From NCBI GenBank assembly GCA_902591775.1, contig CACJBW010000001.1:1-64000 (forward strand): 64,000 nt of DNA. Direction: 5' to 3'. Made by a program: the position numbers and the translations under genes. Under the pieces are notes generated by a model. That model did no database searches and had not been told where the DNA came from. It saw only the letters and a program-made list of their open reading frames with translations. Below are positions 8,381 through 18,245 of this stretch, piece by piece. Every line of letters starts with the position of its first letter. Position 1 is the stretch's first letter. This DNA comes from an uncultured Pelagibacteraceae bacterium. Its GTDB lineage: Bacteria > Pseudomonadota > Alphaproteobacteria > Pelagibacterales > Pelagibacteraceae.

Positions 8381-9496
8381 TTATTGCTTTGGAAAATAAT
8401 CTTTTAATTCACCTTCTCTATAAACATCTGCTGTACAACAATGTAATCCACCTCCAAATGCATAAGCATCTCTAAGCTCAACAGGAATAACCTCCATTCC
8501 TAATTTATCTAGTTGTTCTGCTTGGTACACTTCACTTTTTTCTACACATACAGTTTTAGGATCTAAAACTAGAACATTCATTGATAGCCATGTTGAGGAG
8601 TAACATAGAGGTGGAGGTTCGTTGTGTGCAGGTTGAGCACTATCAATAATTTCCCATCCGTTATTTTCAAACAATTTTCTTTGGTCTTTAGGAAGTCTTC
8701 TTTGAGGATTGTTAATTATTAAACCCTCCTTGATAGGTGTAAAAGTTGCATCTATATGAATTGGATAAGGATCACCTGGAAAATTAACAGCATGGACCCT
8801 GTGATCTTTATAATGTCTTTTTAACCAATCAATTCCTTTTAAATTTGTTGTAAAACCATGTTGTACTACTAAATCTTTCCCAAACCTCAAAACATCAGCA
8901 GCATCAAATAGCGGCTCCTCCTCAGTAGTTACAAAATATTTATTTTCTGTCCATTCTAACCTTTTTTGAATTCCTATTTTATCTGATAAATAGTCCTCTC
9001 TGTAATCCTCATCGGTTAATCTAGGTTTAGGAGCAGATTCGTGTCTCATATTTGGATCTGAATTATAATATTGTTTTAAAAGTGGTCGGTAACATAAATA
9101 TTCAAACCATCGGCATCGATAACTCATCGTAGCCTCTAAAATTTCATTACCTACAGTTAACAAAACATCTCTCGGTGGCATGCAACCAAACATCGTCTCT
9201 GCTTGCCAATCAGGTGTAGATGTTTTTTGATTAAAATCAATTGGATCTGGTCTATCAACTTTAATCCCTCTTTTTTTTAATATATTTGAAAAATTATCTA
9301 AAAGTTGATTTGCTTTATCTACAGTATCTTTAGTTCTTGGACCAAATTTTCCTCTCATATCGCTGTCTTCTGGAACTTTGGCATCTAATGCTGGCTCAGG
9401 GGCAGGTATACAAGTACCATCTGCTTTACCTACTATTACATGTTTCAGTGGATCCCATTCATTCCAACTATTAACAATTACTTTTTCATCATTCAT
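8381..9496 (-). CDS. L-arginine:glycine amidinotransferase-like (GATM family)
   Basis: PRDVLLTVGNEILEATMSYRCRWFEY, HIDATFTPI, catalytic GGGLHCCTAD. Confidence 0.9.
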   Translation of the reverse strand: MNDEKVIVNSWNEWDPLKHVIVGKADGTCIPAPEPALDAKVPEDSDMRGKFGPRTKDTVDKANQLLDNFSNILKKRGIKVDRPDPIDFNQKTSTPDWQAETMFGCMPPRDVLLTVGNEILEATMSYRCRWFEYLCYRPLLKQYYNSDPNMRHESAPKPRLTDEDYREDYLSDKIGIQKRLEWTENKYFVTTEEEPLFDAADVLRFGKDLVVQHGFTTNLKGIDWLKRHYKDHRVHAVNFPGDPYPIHIDATFTPIKEGLIINNPQRRLPKDQRKLFENNGWEIIDSAQPAHNEPPPLCYSSTWLSMNVLVLDPKTVCVEKSEVYQAEQLDKLGMEVIPVELRDAYAFGGGLHCCTADVYREGELKDYFPKQ

Positions 9497-9497
9497 T

Positions 9498-10403
9498 TTA
9501 ATTTAAACCTATAAATCTTCTATTAGACTGCATAATGAGGCTATAGTAAAAAATTGACATAAAGATAAAAAATCCACCAATAATAGTATTCGTCGATGGG
9601 ACTTCATTAATTCCCATCCATGGTAACCACACCCAGAATATTCCACCTATTACCTCAGTAAGTGAGAGTAAAGTTAGATCAGCTGCTGGAATATTTTTTG
9701 ATCCAATTGAGTACAAAATCAAACCCATGCATACTAGAGTTCCATGAGTAGCAAATAAGGCTTCATTTTTTCCACTAGATAGAAAATTAGCATCGTTCGA
9801 AATAAGTATTACAGCAGAAAATATGAAACAGAACAATCCCGCAAATGCTACAGTAGTAAATTTTGGTGTTTCTTTTCTCCATCTAAGTGAAACAGAAAAA
9901 ATTGAGAAACCTAATGCAGAAATAAGTCCAAAAACAAGCCCTGGCAATGAATTTTTACCTGAATTGTCAAAAGCCATTATACATATACCCGCTGCTGCAA
10001 CTACAATCGCAATCCATACTGTTAATGAGATTTTTTCTTTTAAAAACAAAAATCCTAATAGTGCTGTTATAAATGGCATTGCCGCAAGACAAAGTAAAGT
10101 GATAGCTGCTGTCGTATTAGTAATTGACCATATAAATGTTATCATTGCGGTACCAAGACCAATACCTCCAATTAGACCTGATATACCAACTTTAAAATAA
10201 TTTTTATAAAACTCTTTTCCTTCCTCGAGGAACAAATACATATTAAGCAAAAGAAAAATAACTATTCCTCTAGTAAATAAATATTGCCAAGGAACTGTTT
10301 CTGGCTGATCGATGTGTCTTACAACATATGGACCAAATGACCAAAAAATACCAGCAATTAATACGATTGGGATAGCTACTTTAGGATTTTTTAAGTTTAG
10401 CAT
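9498..10403 (-). CDS. EamA/DMT family transporter
   Basis: 10 TM, duplicated EamA pattern. Confidence 0.88.
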   Translation of the reverse strand: MLNLKNPKVAIPIVLIAGIFWSFGPYVVRHIDQPETVPWQYLFTRGIVIFLLLNMYLFLEEGKEFYKNYFKVGISGLIGGIGLGTAMITFIWSITNTTAAITLLCLAAMPFITALLGFLFLKEKISLTVWIAIVVAAAGICIMAFDNSGKNSLPGLVFGLISALGFSIFSVSLRWRKETPKFTTVAFAGLFCFIFSAVILISNDANFLSSGKNEALFATHGTLVCMGLILYSIGSKNIPAADLTLLSLTEVIGGIFWVWLPWMGINEVPSTNTIIGGFFIFMSIFYYSLIMQSNRRFIGLN

Positions 10404-10478
10404 GTGCTATTTTTTTATTTAAGAAGTATGAAAATATAAATATAAATTTGTATAATAACAATCAAATAAATACTCAAA

Positions 10479-10877
10479 TTGATGGATATAAATATTTTAA
10501 AAATAGCTTCTGATACCAAAAATAATAAACATATCAATAATTGCACTCATTCAATGAAATATAAAAGTCAAATTTGTGGTGATGAGATTGAAATTTTTTT
10601 AATTATTAAAGACAATGTTATAAAAGATTTCTCTTATCAGTCTCAATCTTGCATATATTGCAATGCATCTGCAAATTTAGCTACAAAAAATTTTAAAAAA
10701 AAAAGTAAAGATAAAATTAAAAATTTTTTAAAATTATTAGATCAGTTTAATGATAAAAAAAATATATCATTTCCAAGTGAATGGAAAGAGTTTAAAAAAC
10801 TCTTTGATAAAAAAAATTATGCGAGAAAAGAATGTTTAACGCTTCCAATAAAAGCATTAAAAAAAGTAATACAATAA
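10479..10877 (+). CDS. NifU/SufU-like iron-sulfur scaffold protein
   Basis: CGDEIEIFL, SCIYCNASANL, RKECLTLPIKAL cysteine pattern. Confidence 0.75.
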   Translation: MMDINILKIASDTKNNKHINNCTHSMKYKSQICGDEIEIFLIIKDNVIKDFSYQSQSCIYCNASANLATKNFKKKSKDKIKNFLKLLDQFNDKKNISFPSEWKEFKKLFDKKNYARKECLTLPIKALKKVIQ

Positions 10878-11339
10878 ATGAATAAAGATAAAATTTTAAA
10901 ATCTTTTTTTGCATTTTTTTTTTCGACTATTACAATTGGTGTTCTCACTTTATTAACTTATAAAACTAATTTTGGACTTTTTTTAATTGCATCATTTGGA
11001 TCCTCAATGGTTCTTTTATATGGCTATCCAGAAAGTCCATTTGCAAAACCTAAAAATATATTATTTGGTCATCTAGTAACTTCAACAATTGGAATTCTAT
11101 TTTATAATTTTATCCCGTTACCAATTTATATATCAATACCTTTAGCGGTAGGTCTTGGTGTTGGATTGATGATTTTGCTAGATGTAACCCACCCTCCAGC
11201 TGGAGGAAATCCTATTATAGTCATATTGGGCTCAGTATCGTTTGACTATTTACTCTCCCCAATATTAACGGGATGTTTGATTATAATAGCCTTTGGAATT
11301 GTTCTGAATAAATTCGTTGCTAAAAAGAAATACCCCTAA
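10878..11339 (+). CDS. HPP family membrane protein
   Basis: DVTHPPAGGNPI motif, 4 TM. Confidence 0.88.
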   Translation: MNKDKILKSFFAFFFSTITIGVLTLLTYKTNFGLFLIASFGSSMVLLYGYPESPFAKPKNILFGHLVTSTIGILFYNFIPLPIYISIPLAVGLGVGLMILLDVTHPPAGGNPIIVILGSVSFDYLLSPILTGCLIIIAFGIVLNKFVAKKKYP

Positions 11340-11438
11340 TCAACTACTATTCGTTTGATTGATGTTCTAATTCTATGCTACACTTTAATAAGAAAATATC
11401 TATAGAGAGATTTTAAAACATAAATATTAGGAGAAAAA

Positions 11439-12638
11439 ATGAAAGTACTTTGCGTGTTATATGATGATCCTAAAGGTGGTATGCCTAAAGCTTACCCTTT
11501 ATCGGATCTTCCAAAATTAGAAAAATATCCTGATGGAATGACTTTACCTAGTCCAAAAGGTAGGGATTTCACACCAGGAGAATTATTAGGATGTGTATCT
11601 GGTGAATTAGGATTAAGAAAATTTTTAGAGAGCAATGGTCATGAGTTAGTTGTAACTAATAGTAAAGATGGAGAAGGATGCGAGGCTGATAAACATATAG
11701 TCGATGCAGATATAGTTATTTCTCAACCATTCTTTCCTTATTATTTAACAAAAGAAAAGATTGAAAAAGCAAAAAACTTGAAAATGGCAATAACTGCGGG
11801 AATTGGTTCAGATCACGTAGATTTACAAGCAGCAATGGATCATAAAATTGATGTCGTAGAAGTTACTTTCTGTAACTCAAGATCAGTTGCTGAGCACATA
11901 GTAATGATGATAGTTTCACTTGTTAGAGATTACCACAACCAACATCGAATCGTTAATGAAGGTGGATGGAATATTGCAGATGCTGTTCAAAGATCGTACG
12001 ATGTTGAGGGAATGCATATTGGAACTGTAGCAGCTGGAAGAATTGGTTTAGATGCACTCAGAAAAATGAAACCATTTGATGTTCATCTTCACTATTTTGA
12101 TAGGCATAGATTACCTGAGTCAGTTGAAAAGGAGTTAAATCTTACTTTCCATGAAACTGTGGAGTCTATGGTTAAAGTATGTGATGTTGTAACAATCAAC
12201 TGTCCTCTGCATCCTGAAACAGAAAACTTATTTGATGATGAGATGATAGGTAAAATGAAAAAAGGTGCATACATTGTAAATACTGCAAGGGGTAAAATTT
12301 GTAATAGAGACGCAATAGCAAAAGCCTTGAAGAGTGGACAATTAAGTGGATATGCGGGAGACGTATGGTTTCCTCAACCAGCTCCAAACGATCACGTGTG
12401 GAGAACAATGCCAAACCATGGAATGACACCTCATACTTCTGGAACATCACTATCTGCCCAAGCTAGATATGCTGATGGTGTAAGAGAAATATTGGAATGT
12501 TTCTTTGAAGGTAGTGAAATACGTAATCAATACTTGATTGTTAAAGACGGACAATTAGCTGGAATGGGAGCGCATTCTTATAGTAAAGGAAGCGCTACCG
12601 GTGGTTCAGAAGAAGCGGCAAAATATCAAAAAAAATAG
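11439..12638 (+). CDS. fdh: NAD-dependent formate dehydrogenase
   Basis: D-2-hydroxyacid dehydrogenase fold; FDH-type TVAAGRIG, FDRHRLPE, TPHTSGTSL. Confidence 0.93.
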   Translation: MKVLCVLYDDPKGGMPKAYPLSDLPKLEKYPDGMTLPSPKGRDFTPGELLGCVSGELGLRKFLESNGHELVVTNSKDGEGCEADKHIVDADIVISQPFFPYYLTKEKIEKAKNLKMAITAGIGSDHVDLQAAMDHKIDVVEVTFCNSRSVAEHIVMMIVSLVRDYHNQHRIVNEGGWNIADAVQRSYDVEGMHIGTVAAGRIGLDALRKMKPFDVHLHYFDRHRLPESVEKELNLTFHETVESMVKVCDVVTINCPLHPETENLFDDEMIGKMKKGAYIVNTARGKICNRDAIAKALKSGQLSGYAGDVWFPQPAPNDHVWRTMPNHGMTPHTSGTSLSAQARYADGVREILECFFEGSEIRNQYLIVKDGQLAGMGAHSYSKGSATGGSEEAAKYQKK

Positions 12639-12659
12639 AGTTTTAAATATAAATTATTA

Positions 12660-12693
12660 AAGGTAAGCTATCAACATTAAGATAGCTACCTTT
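12660..12693 (+). terminator. hairpin terminator after fdh
   Basis: AAGGTAAGCTATC-aacattaa-GATAGCTACCTTT. Confidence 0.75.
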
Positions 12694-12694
12694 A

Positions 12695-13273
12695 ATGAAA
12701 AAACTTTTATCAATAATTTTCATTCTTATTTCTTCAATAAGCTTTGCCAATTCTCCAAATTTTGAAAGAGCTTATTTTGCTGGAGGATGTTTTTGGTGCA
12801 TGGAGGAATCTTTTGAAAATATTCTTGGTGTATCAAAAGTAATTTCTGGATACTCAGGTGGTACTACCGAAAATCCTACATATAAAGAAGTTACTTATGG
12901 AAACACAGGTCATTTTGAAGTTATAGAGGTCATATATATCCCAGAAGTAGTTAGCTACGAAAAACTTTTAGAAGAATTCTGGATTAATATTGATCCTTTT
13001 GATGCTGCAGGACAATTCTGTGATAAAGGATATAGCTATAGATCAGTGGCATTTTATCAAAATGATAAGCAAAAAAACTTAATAGAAAATAGTATTAAGG
13101 AAATAGAGAAAAAATTTAAAAAAAAAGTAGTAACTTATGTTAGAAAATTTGATAAATTTTATATTGCGGAGGCTGTTCATCAAGATTATTACCAAATAAA
13201 TTTTCTTAATTACTTAAGATATAAAAAAGTATGTAGACGCGAAGCAATATTAAATACTATTTGGGGGTCTTAA
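12695..13273 (+). CDS. msrA: peptide-methionine (S)-S-oxide reductase, with signal peptide
   Basis: AYFAGGCFWCMEESF active site; Sec signal. Confidence 0.95.
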   Translation: MKKLLSIIFILISSISFANSPNFERAYFAGGCFWCMEESFENILGVSKVISGYSGGTTENPTYKEVTYGNTGHFEVIEVIYIPEVVSYEKLLEEFWINIDPFDAAGQFCDKGYSYRSVAFYQNDKQKNLIENSIKEIEKKFKKKVVTYVRKFDKFYIAEAVHQDYYQINFLNYLRYKKVCRREAILNTIWGS

Positions 13274-13274
13274 A

Positions 13275-14282
13275 ATGTCTGTTGTTAGTAAATACGTATC
13301 TTTAAAAAATTATATTCCAATCGGCTTACCACAAGAGACAGATTTTGAAATAAAGTCAAAAGAAATTTCAATTAATGATGAAAAAAATATTTTAGTATCA
13401 AATTCATGGATATCAGTTGATCCATACATGCGTGCAAGAATGACTGAGAGAAAAAATTATAAACCACCATTTAAAATCGGTGAAGAAATGGAAGGGTATG
13501 CAATTGGTAAAGTAGAACTCTCAAATGATAAAAATTTTAGTGTTGGAGATTTAGTATTCAGCAGTCTTGGTATGAGAGATAAATTTGTTTGCAGTTCTGA
13601 TGAATTAAAGAAATTAAAACCAATTGATATACCTATACAGTCATACTTGGGTCCACTTGGAATGACAGGTCATACAGCTTACATTGGACTTTTCAAACAT
13701 GGAGAATTGAAATCTGGGCAAACTATATTAGTCTCCTCTGCTGGAGGTAGTGTTGGATCTACAGTTTGCCAAATTGCAAAAAATCTTGGTTGTAAAGTTA
13801 TTGCAAGCACAGGGTCTGATGAAAAAGTTGATTGGTTAAAAAATGAATTAAAAGTTGATCATGCTTTTAATTATAAGAAAGTAGAAAACCTTGTATTGCA
13901 TTTCAAGGAAATTTGTCCTGATGGTTTTGATCTTTATTTTGATAATGTTGGTGGAGACTTTTTAGAGTCCGCTATTTTCCAAATGAAAACATATGGTCGT
14001 ATTGTGATTTGTGGAAGAATTTCACAGATGAATGCAACAAATCCTGGATCTGGTTTGAAAAATATGGCTTATGTTTTAGTAAAAAGACTTACAATAAAAG
14101 GATTTCTTATTTTTGATCACGATAATGAAAGAGAGCCATTTGAAACTGAAATGTCAAAATGGTTGGCAGATGGTAAAATAAAATTTAAAGAAACTATCTA
14201 CGAAGGAATAGAGAATGCTCCAAAGTCATTTATTGATTTATTAAACGGTAAAAATATTGGCAAAATGCTTGTCAAAATTTAG
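13275..14282 (+). CDS. NADP-dependent MDR-family oxidoreductase (CurA-like)
   Basis: VSSAGGSVGSTVCQIAKNLGCKVI; PYMRARM. Confidence 0.9.
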   Translation: MSVVSKYVSLKNYIPIGLPQETDFEIKSKEISINDEKNILVSNSWISVDPYMRARMTERKNYKPPFKIGEEMEGYAIGKVELSNDKNFSVGDLVFSSLGMRDKFVCSSDELKKLKPIDIPIQSYLGPLGMTGHTAYIGLFKHGELKSGQTILVSSAGGSVGSTVCQIAKNLGCKVIASTGSDEKVDWLKNELKVDHAFNYKKVENLVLHFKEICPDGFDLYFDNVGGDFLESAIFQMKTYGRIVICGRISQMNATNPGSGLKNMAYVLVKRLTIKGFLIFDHDNEREPFETEMSKWLADGKIKFKETIYEGIENAPKSFIDLLNGKNIGKMLVKI

Positions 14283-14316
14283 TTTAGAAATTTTGTGACT
14301 TCAAAATCCTCAATAA

Positions 14317-15165
14317 ATGATTAAAACATTTCCTTTACTATTTATATTGCTATGGTCATCTGCATTCATCTCAGGTGATATTATAGTTCAGAATGCATCA
14401 CCTTTTGCAGCACTTGCCTTTAGATTTGGAATTGTAACAATAGGTTTCTTCTTATTCGCATTACTTAAAAAAGAGATAATTTTTACAAAAGTGAGATATA
14501 TATTAGAAAGCATAACTACCGGCGTATTGTTTCATGGATTATATCTTGGTGGTTGTTGGTACGCTTTTCATGTAGGAGTTCCTGCAAGTGTTGTAGCATT
14601 AATTGTTACTCTTCAACCGATATTAACTAATTTATTATCAGGACCAATCTATAAAGAGGTAATAGGATGGAGGCAGTGGGTTGGTATTGCGTTTGGTTTT
14701 GTAGGCTCTTTGCTAGTACTTGGAGTAGATTTTGGAGAAGAGTTTCCTAAAGATGGATTAGTAACTTGTTTTATTGCCCTTGCTGCAATCACTACAGGAA
14801 CCTTGTGGCAAAAAAAACTAAGTGGTAATGTCCCATTATCAGTTAATAATGGATTTCAAGCTTTTGGGGGCTGTTCTTTTAATTTAATTTTAATATCAAT
14901 TTTTGAAACTCCTTATATAAATTTTACAACAGGATTTTTATTAGGGATGACACATCAGATTATTCTAGTGTCGTTTGGAGCCTTTACAATTTTAATGTTT
15001 TTAATAAAAGCAGGTTCGGTAAGTAAAACTTCAACATTATTTTTTCTTGTCCCACCTACAACAGCTGTGATGGCCTATTTATTTTTAGGAGAAAAATTAT
15101 CTAATATTGATATAGCAGGATTTATACTTGCAACAATTGGCGTTTATATTGCAACTAGAAAGTAA
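14317..15165 (+). CDS. EamA/DMT family transporter
   Basis: 10 TM EamA pattern. Confidence 0.88.
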   Translation: MIKTFPLLFILLWSSAFISGDIIVQNASPFAALAFRFGIVTIGFFLFALLKKEIIFTKVRYILESITTGVLFHGLYLGGCWYAFHVGVPASVVALIVTLQPILTNLLSGPIYKEVIGWRQWVGIAFGFVGSLLVLGVDFGEEFPKDGLVTCFIALAAITTGTLWQKKLSGNVPLSVNNGFQAFGGCSFNLILISIFETPYINFTTGFLLGMTHQIILVSFGAFTILMFLIKAGSVSKTSTLFFLVPPTTAVMAYLFLGEKLSNIDIAGFILATIGVYIATRK

Positions 15166-15345
15166 GTGAAAATTTTAAATTTTATAAAAAAATTTTATCG
15201 ACCTTTTGTGTTAACTTATCTTTTTTTTTCAATTGGGATAAGTTTTTATCCATCTTTTGAATTTTACTCGTTTAAAGGACAATTATTGATTTTAGCTGTA
15301 TCTATATTTAACGGAATACTAGGAGTTTATATTAAAAAATTATAA
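15166..15345 (+). CDS. small membrane protein
   Basis: GTG-start ORF MKILNFIKKFYRPFVLTYLFFSIGISFYPSFEFYSFKGQLLILAVSIFNGILGVYIKKL. Confidence 0.4.
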   Translation: MKILNFIKKFYRPFVLTYLFFSIGISFYPSFEFYSFKGQLLILAVSIFNGILGVYIKKL

Positions 15346-16443
15346 AACGTAAGGTTCCGGTCTAGCATTACTTTTTAAAACTCTTTCTACATCAAAAACA
15401 CTTATATCTATTGATTGGTAGCTACCTGTTGTGATCAATTCAGTCAGAGCCCTTCCAATACCTGGTGCCTGCATTAAACCTCTTCCAGTGAAACCAGAGG
15501 CTAAATAAACATTGTCATATTTTGGATGTTTGCCTACAACTGCGTTGTTATCAAGTTTATTACAATCATAAAATCCTGCCCAACCACCGGTTAATTTTAG
15601 TTCTTCAAAGGCTGGAACTCTTTTTGCCAGAGCAGGCCAAACTAATTCTTCAAAATCATTCCATGCTGGTTCTAAATCTTTCGCATCAAATACAGATATA
15701 GGTGAACCTGCTAAGAACTCTTTACCCTCTGGTCTCCAATATACACCTGTTGTTAAATCTCCAGTTAGTGGCATATCAGGAAAATGTTTTGGACATTTAA
15801 CTCGAAATACAGTGTGCTTTTGTGGTTCAACTGGAATATCTGATAACAATTCTTTAGTCCAACATCCTGCTGCTGAAATGATAGTTTTTGCATTTATCTC
15901 AGACAAATTTTTAACCTCACCTTTAAGAAACTCTGCGCCTAACTCAATTGCTTTACTTTTTAAAGCACTATGAAACATAAAAGGATCAATCCAACCTTCA
16001 CTTTTATTATCAGTATATGTAGCTGTTTCTATACCTTCGTTATTTATATATGGAAAAATTTTATTTAATTCTGAACCTTTAATATTTTTTGTACCAGCAT
16101 CGCATTCTCTATGATTTTCCAAAGCTTTATATTGTTCCTCTGCATGTTCTGGTCCAAACATTAAAAGGTATCCATTAGGAACCATGCTTGCCGTTGGGTT
16201 TGGATTTTTTTTTGTTTTTAACAATTCTGGTATTTTAAAAATGAATTCTCTAGCAAACTTACCTAAAAGTATATTTTCTTTTTGAAAAAATTGTCTTCTA
16301 AATCCACCTAAAGACAAAGGAAATGAGGCAGTCTTATATGTAGGGTCTCTCTCAATTACCTTAACTTTTCTACCTTCCTTTGATAAAAAGTATGCAGTAG
16401 CAGCGCCTATTATACCTCCACCAACTATGACGACATCATCCAT
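15340..16443 (-). CDS. FAD-dependent amino-acid oxidase / DadA-SoxB-like oxidoreductase
   Basis: VVIVGGGIIGAATAYFLSKEG; GFTGRGLMQAPGIG. Confidence 0.88.
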   Translation of the reverse strand: MDDVVIVGGGIIGAATAYFLSKEGRKVKVIERDPTYKTASFPLSLGGFRRQFFQKENILLGKFAREFIFKIPELLKTKKNPNPTASMVPNGYLLMFGPEHAEEQYKALENHRECDAGTKNIKGSELNKIFPYINNEGIETATYTDNKSEGWIDPFMFHSALKSKAIELGAEFLKGEVKNLSEINAKTIISAAGCWTKELLSDIPVEPQKHTVFRVKCPKHFPDMPLTGDLTTGVYWRPEGKEFLAGSPISVFDAKDLEPAWNDFEELVWPALAKRVPAFEELKLTGGWAGFYDCNKLDNNAVVGKHPKYDNVYLASGFTGRGLMQAPGIGRALTELITTGSYQSIDISVFDVERVLKSNARPEPYVL

Positions 16444-16458
16444 AAATTTTAGTATATA

Positions 16459-17559
16459 CTATTTTCTTTGCATTAACCATAAAGCATCTTGAGATAAAAA
16501 ATAAATTTTTCCGTTAGAGGGATGCACTTGAATGTCTCTAATTCTTCCAATTTTATTTTTAAAAATAACCTCTTCTTTTACATTTGATAAGTCTTCAAAT
16601 ATCAGTTTTCTTAAGGATTTATCTTTTAAAGAAGTGATTAAAGCATGACTATTCCACTCATTAAACTCGTCACCTTTATAAATAGTTATTGCGCTAGTTG
16701 CTATTGAGGGTACCCAATATTGAATAGCTTTTGTAAATCCAGGTTTCCATTTTGGGCCAATTGGAATTCCAGAATAATTGGTTCCTCCCCATCCTAAAAT
16801 TTTCCATCCATAATTTTCACCTTTTTTAACTTCTCCGAACCAATCTCCACCTTTTGCCCCATGATTACTCATGTAAACTTTTCCATCAAATTCAGAAAGT
16901 GCCATCCCTTGAGGATTTCTAATTCCAATTTGATAAATCTCTGGCAACCAATCTACCATACCCTCAAACTTTGGATTATCTTTTGGTATACTTCCATCTA
17001 AATGAATTCTTATAATACTACCTGGATGCTTTGAGGCGTCTTGTGCAATCATACCTTGTCCTCTCTCACCCGCAGAAGCAAATATAAAATTATCTTTGAT
17101 AACTAATCTTGATCCAAAATGATAACCAGAGTCTATTGGGGGATTTGCTTGAAAAATATTTTTAAAGTTTAATTGTTTCCTATTAAATTCTGCTTTTGCA
17201 ATAGAAGTGCTAGTTTTATATCCACCTCTATCTTCAGTATATGAAATCCAAATATTATTGTCTTTATGAATAATATCTAATAAGCCTCCTTGACCATGGA
17301 CAACAAAGTTAAGTTGATGACTAATTTCTTGAACTTCTCTAGATAAAATATTTACAATTTTTATTTTGCCGGTTTTTTCTGTAATTATTATTTCATTACT
17401 ATTAATAAAAGAGGATCCCCAAGGTGAATCTAGGTTAACTAATTTTTCTAATTTAAAGTTTTGTGAATACGATTTTGAGGCAAATACGAAAAAAAGAATT
17501 AAAACGTATATTATTTTTTTCACTTTATGAAAGTTTTGATCTTCCACCATCAACTGCAA
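16459..17559 (-). CDS. PQQ-dependent sugar dehydrogenase family (aldose dehydrogenase-like), secreted
   Basis: Signal peptide (start probably near 17523), beta-propeller motifs IYQIGIRNPQGMAL. Confidence 0.85.
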   Translation of the reverse strand: MQLMVEDQNFHKVKKIIYVLILFFVFASKSYSQNFKLEKLVNLDSPWGSSFINSNEIIITEKTGKIKIVNILSREVQEISHQLNFVVHGQGGLLDIIHKDNNIWISYTEDRGGYKTSTSIAKAEFNRKQLNFKNIFQANPPIDSGYHFGSRLVIKDNFIFASAGERGQGMIAQDASKHPGSIIRIHLDGSIPKDNPKFEGMVDWLPEIYQIGIRNPQGMALSEFDGKVYMSNHGAKGGDWFGEVKKGENYGWKILGWGGTNYSGIPIGPKWKPGFTKAIQYWVPSIATSAITIYKGDEFNEWNSHALITSLKDKSLRKLIFEDLSNVKEEVIFKNKIGRIRDIQVHPSNGKIYFLSQDALWLMQRK

Positions 17560-18235
17560 TTATTTGACCCGTTACCCAGGAACTTTCCTCGGTAAGTAAA
17601 AATTTTGCCAAAGCTGCTCCATCTTTACCCTCACCTAGTCTTTTAAGTGGGTGGGCTTTAGCTATTCCTTGAGCAATTGCTGTATTTTTTAACATTGGTT
17701 GAGCTATCTTAGAATTAGTTAAACTTAGAGCAACACTATTAACTCTTATGTTTGGAGCAAATTCAGCTGCTAATGATACAGTTAGTCCCTCAATAGCTGC
17801 TTTGGTTGATGCTATTATTGAATGATTTGTAAAACCTCTTTGAGCTGCAACTGTTGAAAATAAAACAATTGAACCATTATTTTGTTTTAGGTTATCTTGA
17901 TATCCTTTGATTAAGTCTACCGCAGAATAAAAATTAAGTTTCATACATTTATTGAAATCATTCTCAGTTGCCATCTTTAAAGGCTTCAAATCTATAGACC
18001 CAACACAATATGCTACACCTTTGATTTCTGATATGTCTGATTTAATTGTATCCACGAACCCCTCGTGTAATACATCTGCCACAGTATAAGAAGAGTTCAA
18101 TTTCTCAGCTAAATTTTTAAGTTGACTTTCATCTCTTCCAACTAAATGAATTTCTTTACCAGAAGAATACATTTGCTCTGCTAAATTGGATCCGATAGAA
18201 CCTGTCGCACCGACAATTAGATATTTTTCTGACAT
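17525..18235 (-). CDS. SDR family oxidoreductase
   Basis: GATGSIGSNLA; SIIASTKAAIEGL; QIIAVDGG. Confidence 0.9.
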   Translation of the reverse strand: MSEKYLIVGATGSIGSNLAEQMYSSGKEIHLVGRDESQLKNLAEKLNSSYTVADVLHEGFVDTIKSDISEIKGVAYCVGSIDLKPLKMATENDFNKCMKLNFYSAVDLIKGYQDNLKQNNGSIVLFSTVAAQRGFTNHSIIASTKAAIEGLTVSLAAEFAPNIRVNSVALSLTNSKIAQPMLKNTAIAQGIAKAHPLKRLGEGKDGAALAKFLLTEESSWVTGQIIAVDGGRSKLS

Positions 18236-18245
18236 ATAATAATTA

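Noticed and set aside
9823-10200. Plus-strand ORF of 125 aa
   Set aside because: Antisense shadow of the EamA transporter 9498..10403.
11340-11438. Possible riboswitch upstream of formate dehydrogenase
   Set aside because: No recognisable aptamer core or convincing pairing; region too short and AT-rich.
12092-12450. Two minus-strand ORFs opposite fdh
   Set aside because: Shadow ORFs within formate dehydrogenase.
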